Below, one piece after another: positions 59,201-64,000 of a stretch of DNA of 64,000 nucleotides. How positions within the stretch are numbered: position 1 is the stretch's first letter; every line of letters begins with the position of its first letter. The DNA is from Owenia fusiformis (taxonomy: Eukaryota; Annelida; Polychaeta; Sabellida; Oweniidae), in contig CAIIXF020000006.1 of the NCBI GenBank assembly GCA_903813345.2, positions 35,936,436-36,000,435 of the forward strand, written 5' to 3'. The notes beneath the pieces are model-generated. The model searched no databases. It was not told the DNA's origin and was given only the letters and a program-made list of their open reading frames with translations. The position numbers and the translations under genes are program-made.

Positions 59201-62192
59201 GAATGAAAATCAGAGATAGTTGTTGAAATTCAGAACCTTTTTGGATTGTACATGTATATTTTTTTTCATGCCTAGTTCGTACTTTATTGACCTATTTGTT
59301 AACCCTCGCTTTTATTAAATTGTACCTTTTAACCTTATCCGTCTCATATTGTAAAATTGAGCAGTTTAGAAAGACGGATGTCTTTTGGAACGCGAGTAGC
59401 AACTGTATTCTGATGACTCCAATTAGTGCATGAAGGAAACAAATGGACCTGTCAAATTAGTAGTCTGAGAGCAGAGCACTCGAAATTCCTGGGAGAGATA
59501 ATATTATAAACTTTCAAAATTACATCATCTAAATAGAATCTGAATAGTTAAATGGTCATAAGGGACATTTAGGTAATTGTCATATAAAGCTATTTCTTTC
59601 GGTGAAATGCTATCTAATATAATTATAATCATAAAGAATATGTTATGCATTTAAATACAGACTGAACCTAAAAGGGTTTTCAATATATTCCAACAGATTT
59701 AATGCTAATAACCGTTTGCTTTATGTTGATAAGACTTAGTTGCTCCAAACCTGTAAAATATGAAACTCTTTTGGCCCACCCTGTATAAATTTCAATTATG
59801 TAAGCTAAAACTATTTTGATACTTCTTATGATTTATAACTTTTTATAGTTACAGTATAAATATTGGTTAAAGGTGAAAGAGAACTTTAAAATGATTACTA
59901 CATGCTGACATGATAGTGATTACTTAAGTATACACATACTGTATATAATGCTATACATAATCATTAAAATACTACATAATTTACCTTACCAAGGAACATT
60001 TTCGAATAAAAAGTAATATTTTAGCATCTTACAATGGAGTACAAAGGAAAGCCACTGAGTTCCAGTCCGCCATATATTTCATCTGACCTCTCAGTAGAAG
60101 AGTGTTCGATGACAACGATTCCCTCCTTTTGGTCGACTGGCTGTCAGGTGACACATTTTTCCCGAGGTTTGAAGTTTTCAGTGGTATTAAAGATTCAAGT
60201 TCAAATATTACCCTTTGTAACCGTAGTACCTGAAACAGATGTATAAAAATAAATCCATTGGTATCATTTATTTTATTCAACGTATACGAGACTTAAAATA
60301 GATTGACCATATTATATGAAGAGAATCTCTATTCTAATTTAAATGATATACCTTCTAATCAAGTCAGTGCTAACATGATATAATGTATCATTCCAACTAT
60401 ATTACTATAGTACCCCACACACTAATTAGTCACAAACTTTAAAATTTGTTTTGAACACTTTCCCCTTATTGAATCATGATGAAATTTCACATGGACAAAC
60501 TATAAACACTTTCCAACACTCAGATTTTTTTGATTTGCTTGAATTTTAATTTTCAAATTTTTACAGTCATTTAAGTTGAAGAACCAATTTCGCATTTTTT
60601 CACATGTTATGCTATATTTATGTATATTTGGCTTAATTCTTTGAGATGTACAAATGTACAAAACTTTTTGTTGGATGCTATTGTTGAAGAGCACACAAGG
60701 ATTAAGAAGATGGCCCTTTGGAGGTAGCATCACTACGTTTACACCATTTTATTCTAATTTTACCCTGACTTCAGGATTGTAGTGCTGTTTGCATGGATTC
60801 AGGGCCCTCCCTGAGCGTCCTAATCTATCCCAAACTAGGGTTGACCCCCTAGGTAAAAGCCGGTGAAGTCCTGGACCACCAAGATATCGATTCCTGGCTT
60901 CAGATGCAATTGCAAACTTCTTGACCACGGAGTCATCTGCATTCCTCTTTGTGAGAGATACCTTCACAAACTGCGACTGTGATATTACAGCCGAGCATGT
61001 ATAACGAGCAGGACGGTATGCTGAGCGGGCGTATAACTTGGTACCTTTGGGTGTGCGTCCTAAGGAAGGCAATGAGTTTTCAAATATGGGGAATTCGTCT
61101 TGATAAAACACATCATCGAGTGTTAGTCCCAGATCAAGAGCATTATTGAATCCTTCGATGAATCCGTAATGCATGTCATAAATTTTATCAAGATTCACAT
61201 CATCACTAGACTTGTCTGGTGCTACCATTTTAAAAGCACCACCATTCCTCCTATACAAGCATCGTTTTAGGGTTTCATCACTGACTGAGATTCCAGTCTC
61301 TGTAAAAAACTTTTCATTTACTTCCGATATTCTTGAAAACGGCTCATTGTCTCTGATGTCGAACAGAATATCCTCTAGATCAGAGTCAGGGGGTATTATA
61401 AACTTGCGGCCACGACTTTTGGGTTCTACCTGACTCGCAACACGTCGTACAGTCCTTGTTGTACCCCATGATTTGCAGCAACTTCGGAGATCTTTTTCTT
61501 GGGAAATTTGTTAAAGTATGTCACTTCTCCTCCGTGGTGTGTATGCTCTTGATGAAACGGTAGGGCTCTTGTACATAGATGTAGCTTCTCTGTTAGATTT
61601 AAAATATATACTAGATGGATTAAGTTGTCCTGGGAGAAAACCTTTAACCCCCTTCATTTTGATATCTCAACTTGAACTACAATTCTGTAATCTGCATGGT
61701 AAACAAATTCAAAATGAGCAGCAAAAGGTCAATTTTGCTACAAAATAGCAACAAAATGTGAAACAATGCGAAACAATGTAACAACTTCAATTCTCTGCAA
61801 AATGAACGCCTGGCATAGTTAGACAAATCAAAAAAATTTGAGTGTTGGAAATTGTTTCTAATTTAGCTGTGAAAAATTTCATGGTGATTGAATAAAGGGA
61901 AAATGTTTAAAACAAGTTTAAAAGTTTGTGACTAATTAGTGTGTGGGGTACTATACTGTGGTCAGTTTAAGCAAATGAGAGACATTCTGTACACTTTTCA
62001 TATTCATATATATTGTCTCGAAAATAACTTACTAACCTGTTCCCAAGTGAAGTCCATTCGTGGTCTTCTTAAGCCAAAGCGTGTGGAAATATTGTACCCT
62101 ATCAGCTCACTATAGCTGAATAACCTAACTAAGTTTGGCCCTATATGTGTGATAACCAGAGATGAGTTGAAGACTATACAAAATGGAAATAC
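37899..62192 (-). CDS. Atypical soluble guanylate cyclase, beta-like subunit (3' part)
   Basis: Cytosolic heme-associated guanylate cyclase that makes cGMP from GTP. Eleven GT-AG exons sum to 1722 bp in one frame (573 codons plus stop). The N-terminal H-NOX heme domain is not visible and must lie beyond the window. Visible order: HNOBA domain ([11 protein letters not shown] to LEYSIEK, with [13 protein letters not shown] and [11 protein letters not shown] motifs); signalling helix with [10 protein letters not shown]; cyclase domain ([72 protein letters not shown]); then a polar ~170-residue tail with CPDCC and CGC near the stop. Guanine-recognition Glu (VETLGD) and Cys (YCLFG) and the NxxSR catalytic pair are present. 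The first metal Asp (usually FSDIVGF) is Phe, which fits a beta-type partner subunit. Relatives such as Drosophila Gyc-88E/89D and some nematode gcy proteins respond to oxygen; that role here is inference. A transposon and a plus-strand fibrinogen exon sit in its introns. Confidence 0.93.
38708..38832 (-). CDS. Guanylate cyclase exon j (C-terminal tail)
   Basis: Encodes [20 protein letters not shown], then a Ser/Asn-rich stretch to NGDTIHE. No known domain. Acceptor ATTTTAG, donor GTAAAG; frame-compatible with both neighbours. Confidence 0.82.
39036..41015. repeat. Higher-order tandem array (43-bp monomers, ~216-bp unit)
   Basis: Monomers of about 43 bp, each starting CTTTAA, differ in type. 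The order is: a monomer with CCCAAAATCTCTTG, one with CCCGAGGTCTGAAGG, one with GCGGAGATCTGATGG, one with CCGAGATATGATGG, and one with CCCGAAGGTCNGAAGG. The first type recurs at about 39473, 39685, 39901, 40117, 40334, 40550 and 40767, a ~216-bp period. It fills nearly all of the intron between guanylate cyclase exons i and j. Confidence 0.92.
40995..41116 (-). CDS. Guanylate cyclase exon i (cyclase end, tail start)
   Basis: Encodes [18 protein letters not shown], then [18 protein letters not shown] and [15 protein letters not shown] is the universal last motif of cyclase domains, which confirms that the gene crosses the 10-kb intron. The last ~21 coding bases and the GGGTAAGTAG donor are one monomer of the adjoining tandem array. 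Confidence 0.9.
42298..42441. mobile_element. MITE with CTCCCCTTCATAAGTTTGG ends
   Basis: Left end CACTCCCCTTCATAAGTTTG and right end CAAACTCATGGAGGGGAGCG are inverted copies, with TA on both sides (42296-42297, 42442-42443). 144 bp; Tc1/mariner-like target site. Confidence 0.72.
42601..42867. mobile_element. TTAA-flanked MITE family, copy 2
   Basis: Starts TTAAAGGGGCAACAAGGACT and ends AATTGTTGCACCTTTAA; same family as the elements at 33677 and 49460. Confidence 0.75.
42985..43163. mobile_element. MITE with GGCCCGTAGCCAGG ends
   Basis: GGCCCGTAGCCAGG on the left and CCTGGCTACGGACC on the right enclose 150 bp with G and C runs. A related shorter copy is at 51571-51671 (GCCCGAAGCCAGG and TACTACGGGCC). 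Confidence 0.65.
45540..45594. repeat. Hairpin GCAGGTGGAT / ATCCACCTGC
   Basis: Perfect 10-bp inverted repeat with a 35-base loop; the flanks (ATACTGTAT and GTTAATACTC) extend it imperfectly. Possibly the end of a small transposon. Confidence 0.5.
47725..48570. repeat. Tandem array, 152-bp unit, about 5.5 copies
   Basis: CATGTAACTACTGTGGTCGG recurs at about 47725, 47878, 48030, 48182 and 48486, with a variant at 48334, giving a 152-bp period. On the plus strand units read [20 protein letters not shown] before a stop, with a CxxC pattern. Confidence 0.9.
49006..49173. mobile_element. MITE with CAGTCACATTTGCTCTACGGC ends
   Basis: CCTCAGTCACATTTGCTCTA on the left is inverted at TAGATCAAATCTGACTGG on the right. 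A second copy starts at about 63931 and is cut by the window end. Superfamily unclear. Confidence 0.65.
49175..49459 (+). other. Unexplained 94-codon open frame
   Basis: Starts [20 protein letters not shown] and contains [19 protein letters not shown]; no family recognised. It begins right after the inverted-repeat element at 49006 and ends inside the next element (49460). A GTAAGA donor-like site lies at about 49374, but neither phase joins the fibrinogen exon in frame. It could be a transposon-protein fragment or chance. Confidence 0.25.
49460..49832. mobile_element. TTAA-flanked MITE family, copy 3
   Basis: Starts TTAAAGGGGCAACAAGGACT and ends GTTGTTGCACCTTTAA. It is the longest copy (373 bp), with ~90 bp of extra internal sequence. 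It lies 155 bp before the fibrinogen-domain exon. Confidence 0.75.
49988..50758 (+). CDS. Fibrinogen-related domain protein, terminal exon
   Basis: Encodes a full fibrinogen C-terminal-like domain of about 215 residues after ~37 residues of polar, possibly helical linker ([15 protein letters not shown]). Hallmarks: [47 protein letters not shown], a calcium-site-like DKDNDN followed by [16 protein letters not shown], then NGRY and IKMRP before the stop. Four Cys give the two expected disulfides. Such domains occur in ficolins, tenascins, angiopoietins and invertebrate secreted lectins that bind acetylated sugars; sugar binding is not shown here. The exon follows a TTAACAG acceptor; the first ATG (50003) is internal, so upstream exons with a signal peptide are expected but not found. 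AATAAA at 50903-50908 could be its polyadenylation signal. It lies antisense within a guanylate cyclase intron. Confidence 0.9.
   Translation: MRLKDMISKVRHGHDIIRQHKGQIELTTLTVDSLSIFSDCSALLKFGLTTSGVYAVTTPTGHIINVYCDMDTKDGGWIVIQRRLNAKVSFDRNWDEYRNGFGDLHTSFWMGNEYIHLFTSNKTQRVRFDMWDWEGNTAYAEYDNFKVDSEMESYRIHISGYKGDAGDAINHYHDDIGFSTADKDNDNWYGNCGKRDKAGWWFRDCSYASPNGRYHDLEDPRGYHQTSFEDGIIWYHWKPDYTYSLKRIEIKMRPSE
51220..51309 (-). CDS. Guanylate cyclase exon h (cyclase domain end)
   Basis: Encodes [20 protein letters not shown], then [10 protein letters not shown]; 30 codons, phase 0 on both sides. Matches the cyclase C-terminal subdomain. The following intron is about 10.1 kb and contains the fibrinogen-domain exon on the other strand. 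Confidence 0.93.
51571..51671. mobile_element. Short MITE related to the one at 42985
   Basis: GCCCGAAGCCAGG and CCTACTACGGGCC ends, with internal AGGAGGGGGAGC and CTCCCCCCCC runs. It lies between guanylate cyclase exons g and h. Confidence 0.5.
51836..51945 (-). CDS. Guanylate cyclase exon g (cyclase domain core)
   Basis: Encodes [20 protein letters not shown], then [17 protein letters not shown]. Contains the guanine-specifying Cys (YCLFG) and the Asn and Arg that stabilise the transition state. Acceptor TTGTAG, donor GTGACC. Confidence 0.95.
52436..52598 (-). CDS. Guanylate cyclase exon f (cyclase domain)
   Basis: Encodes [20 protein letters not shown], then [18 protein letters not shown] and a loop to LNLKI. 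Contains the guanine-specifying Glu and the second metal Asp (GD). Acceptor ATTCAG, donor GTATAG. Confidence 0.95.
53652..53798 (-). CDS. Guanylate cyclase exon e (cyclase domain start)
   Basis: Encodes [20 protein letters not shown] through [10 protein letters not shown]. The metal-binding Asp of the canonical FSDIVGF is replaced by Phe; beta-1 subunits have Gly there. The upstream intron carries a 67-bp tandem array starting ~25 bases from the acceptor. Confidence 0.94.
53823..54340. repeat. Tandem array, 67-bp unit, about 7.7 copies
   Basis: TTGGGATCAATTGCTTAATT recurs at 53828, 53895, 53962, 54029, 54096, 54163, 54230 and 54297, an exact 67-bp period with few changes. It begins about 25 bases upstream (in gene sense) of guanylate cyclase exon e. 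Confidence 0.93.
55450..55830. repeat. Degenerate TGCCCCATCGAGTCC-type repeat
   Basis: The words CCCATCGA, TTGCCCCAT and GTCCCATGG recur irregularly over ~380 bp, and an AAGCCATAGACAGTTTTCAA unit flanks it. The long open frames called here on both strands are translations of this simple repeat. It lies in the intron between exons d and e. Confidence 0.6.
56646..56792 (-). CDS. Guanylate cyclase exon d (signalling helix)
   Basis: Encodes [20 protein letters not shown], then [18 protein letters not shown] and ends NTCE. This is the coiled-coil helix coupling to the cyclase domain; DTLLYSMIP is conserved in sGC and receptor cyclases. Phase 0 on both sides. Confidence 0.94.
58102..58231 (-). CDS. 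Guanylate cyclase exon c (HNOBA end, helix)
   Basis: Encodes [20 protein letters not shown], then [20 protein letters not shown] and IEK, the conserved end of HNOBA and start of the coiled coil. Acceptor TTCCAG, donor GTAAGT. Confidence 0.94.
60033..60229 (-). CDS. Guanylate cyclase exon b (HNOBA)
   Basis: Encodes [13 protein letters not shown], a variable Ser-rich loop, then [20 protein letters not shown], a hallmark of HNOBA domains. Acceptor TTTCAG, donor GTAAGA. Confidence 0.93.
60408..61953. mobile_element. Tc1/IS630-like transposon with ~137-bp inverted ends (dead)
   Basis: Left end TAGTACCCCACACACTAATT (60408 on) is inverted at the right end (to 61953), with ~85-90% identity over about 137 bp to TTTTTTGATTTG. 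TA flanks both ends. Encloses a broken transposase on the minus strand. 1546 bp, a typical size for this superfamily. It lies in the intron between guanylate cyclase exons a and b, in the same orientation as the gene. Confidence 0.82.
60560..61500 (-). pseudogene. Broken DDE transposase of the Tc1/IS630-like transposon
   Basis: Frame fragments in order: a helix-turn-helix-like N-part ([36 protein letters not shown]); a 169-codon open piece with FYQDEFPIF (probable first catalytic Asp) and [12 protein letters not shown] (probable second); then, in another frame, [17 protein letters not shown], like the PPKGxxxNPIE motif that carries the third acidic residue, here CV. At least one frameshift and a lost third acidic residue make it non-functional. 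Assignment rests on motif order, not on a database match. Confidence 0.7.
62037..62192 (-). CDS. Guanylate cyclase exon a (HNOBA start)
   Basis: Encodes [20 protein letters not shown] through [10 protein letters not shown], the PAS-like start of the HNOBA domain (compare AFPWHIMFDRDLVV of beta-1). Acceptor TTTCAG, donor GTTAGT, phase 0 on both sides. It is the most 5' exon found here. Confidence 0.92.
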
Positions 62193-63930
62193 CTGAAATA
62201 TGTCAAAGCACAATGTAAACGATCAATGAGGTCCTCAATGGGATATAAAATTCAGATTCAATGACGCCAAAACAAAGTGTATGGCTATGGACTATAAGGA
62301 CCTGAATATTTTAATAAAAATAAGGAACTGTAAGGACCTAAACTGAATCAGGGGGACCTAAAAGGATTGCAAAATAAAGACCTAGGATGACCTAAATAGA
62401 TGGCACCAAAAGAACGTAAACAAAATGGGAATCCCGAAACATTTTATATCACGATGAAGAGGAAGTAACCAGGAAGGCAAATAGACTAAATAAACTAGAG
62501 GGGCCTAAAAAGACAAATATCGAATTGAAGAATTGAAATTATACAAAATGAAAATATCTGGAAAATGTTAAAATATTTTATATTGGATCACGCAGCAGAT
62601 AATGTGGCTCCAAATAGATGACAAAATATAGAGCTAAGGAGACTTAAAAAATGATATATCGAAGATACTCGAACCACATTTACATTAGATCGTATGATAA
62701 ATGGGGCTATAAATAGATGACATTATACAGAACTAGGGGACCTAAATAGATAACTAATATCAATGCTATGTTTTTATTTTGTAATGTTCCTCTAGCTAGG
62801 CGTTTTGTCATTATGTAACAGGATATCAAAGTAAATGTGTGATAATAACAACAAAGAATAAAATAGCTAGTATATTCATTATATTAGCATTTGTCAGTTC
62901 AACTACCGGCTTACGGTTTAACCTGGTATTTTATGGCAAACTCATTTAAATATGAATGAAATAGTGGCATGTAGTATTCATAGTTTTATGAGTCGGCCAT
63001 AAAATAGAAGCTTAAACCGTCAATCGTCAATTAAATTCGCAGATGCTACCTTATTGAGGTTAATTTGACCGATTGTGCTTGATTTATATCCGACTCATCG
63101 GGTGACTATAATGACATCTTGGTGCAAATGTCAAGGGGACCGAAATCAATTTCTAGTGCTGTTTATTTTCCCTAAACTAGATTCAGCATACTTTGATAAA
63201 CTTCATTTTTCAAATTAATTAATGAGTTCATATCTTACAAAATAAAATTGACTTTCTGGAGGTGATATTCTAATCCGAGAGACAGTATTTGAGAAGATTT
63301 CTGTTAGGGTTTCTGTCGAAAGAAGCTATAGTATAGTAGTAAGATTGTTCTCACATCTTATGTGTCTTGCATATATTATCACAACAGATTTAAGTTATGG
63401 CATTATGTTTTTTCATCAAAAGTATCATATGTTTATTATTTCATTCCCTGAGTAAATGGAGTTATCTGCCAGGAAATTTAACACATAAGTGAATTACAAA
63501 ACCCTTTGAATCGGGAAGGTGTTGTCCAGTAGTCCTGAACACTTTAAGGCATTGACTTATACATCTTAAAATTAATTTATCTGTAGGAAAATGACCAGGA
63601 GTGTATAATAATATAAATTAAGACAGAGGAACTCTTGACAATTTGTGCCAACTACCATGCAATCTTTAAGTTGGAAACATAACTGGTTACAATAGACTGG
63701 TTAGAATTGTTTTTGTAAAATTATTTTTAATAATTGTTGCTAAAATTTGTACTGCTTGAGACTCTAATACCCTAAATTGGGTGAAGAGGAATAAATAAAT
63801 AAATATTTAAATAAATATTCATGTCATTTTGATTTGATTCCCGTCACAGTCACATTTTCAAGATTTGTAGATCGATGATTTAATAATTGTACTTCTACTG
63901 AAAATCCAAGCTGTACATTTCATTTGGTTG
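62193..63930. other. Intron upstream of guanylate cyclase exon a
   Basis: No exon found up to the window end. AT-rich, with repeated GGACCTAAAT/GACCTAAA words at 62290-62760 and a fold-back element at about 62903-63040 (CTACCGGCTTACGGTTTAA, inverted as TTAAACCGTCAATCGTC) similar to that at 32814. Confidence 0.5.
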
Positions 63931-64000
63931 ATAATGGCTCAGTCACATTTTCTCTACGGCTGACGTACGGCGGTCATAGATTCCCAAAATCGAGGGACAT
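63931..64000. mobile_element. MITE with CAGTCACATTTTCTCTACGGC end, cut by window edge
   Basis: GGCTCAGTCACATTTTCTCT then ACGGC matches the left end of the element at 49006; the remainder lies outside the window. Confidence 0.55.

Overview
The window is AT-rich nuclear DNA from an animal, most likely a marine invertebrate (non-vertebrate deuterostome or lophotrochozoan; this is inference). Support: GT-AG spliced genes with small exons, a four-KH FUBP/KHSRP protein with the bilaterian Gln-rich tail, an atypical soluble guanylate cyclase, a fibrinogen-domain lectin-type exon, and many small DNA transposons of the Tc1/mariner, hAT and piggyBac types. No prokaryotic features are present.

Layout. 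1-4735 has no gene but is an unusual chain of consecutive stem-loops. 4736-12912 is gene-poor, with fold-back elements and a small tandem repeat, and may hold the FUBP 3'UTR. 12913-31537 (minus) is a complete FUBP/KHSRP-family gene that I assembled exon by exon. It has 17 exons in each transcript plus an alternative eighteenth; every splice site is GT-AG and the frame stays open for 685 codons (683 with the alternative exon). Its introns carry a mariner-type MITE, a hAT-type MITE, a TTAA-flanked MITE, four copies of a ~138-bp interspersed repeat and several tandem arrays. 31538-37898 is intergenic and rich in MITEs. 37899-62192 (minus) is the 3' part of an atypical soluble guanylate cyclase gene: 11 exons, 573 codons plus stop, covering the HNOBA domain, signalling helix, cyclase domain and a Cys-rich tail. 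The heme-binding H-NOX end must lie beyond base 64000. A plus-strand exon with a full fibrinogen-related domain (49988-50758) is nested in its ~10-kb intron. One upstream intron holds a dead Tc1/IS630-like transposon with intact ~137-bp terminal inverted repeats.

Most notable observations: (1) the hairpin chain in the first 4.7 kb; (2) two FUBP exons that encode variants of the same APQGWGNT segment and have identical phases, so reading frame makes them mutually exclusive; (3) a ~2-kb higher-order tandem array (43-bp monomers in ~216-bp units) that begins inside the coding 3' end of a guanylate cyclase exon, so its monomers repeat that exon's 5' splice site; (4) a cyclase domain with a non-acidic residue at the first metal-binding position but intact guanine-recognition and transition-state residues, a beta-type half-site. 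Apart from sharing the minus strand, the genes show no evident functional link.
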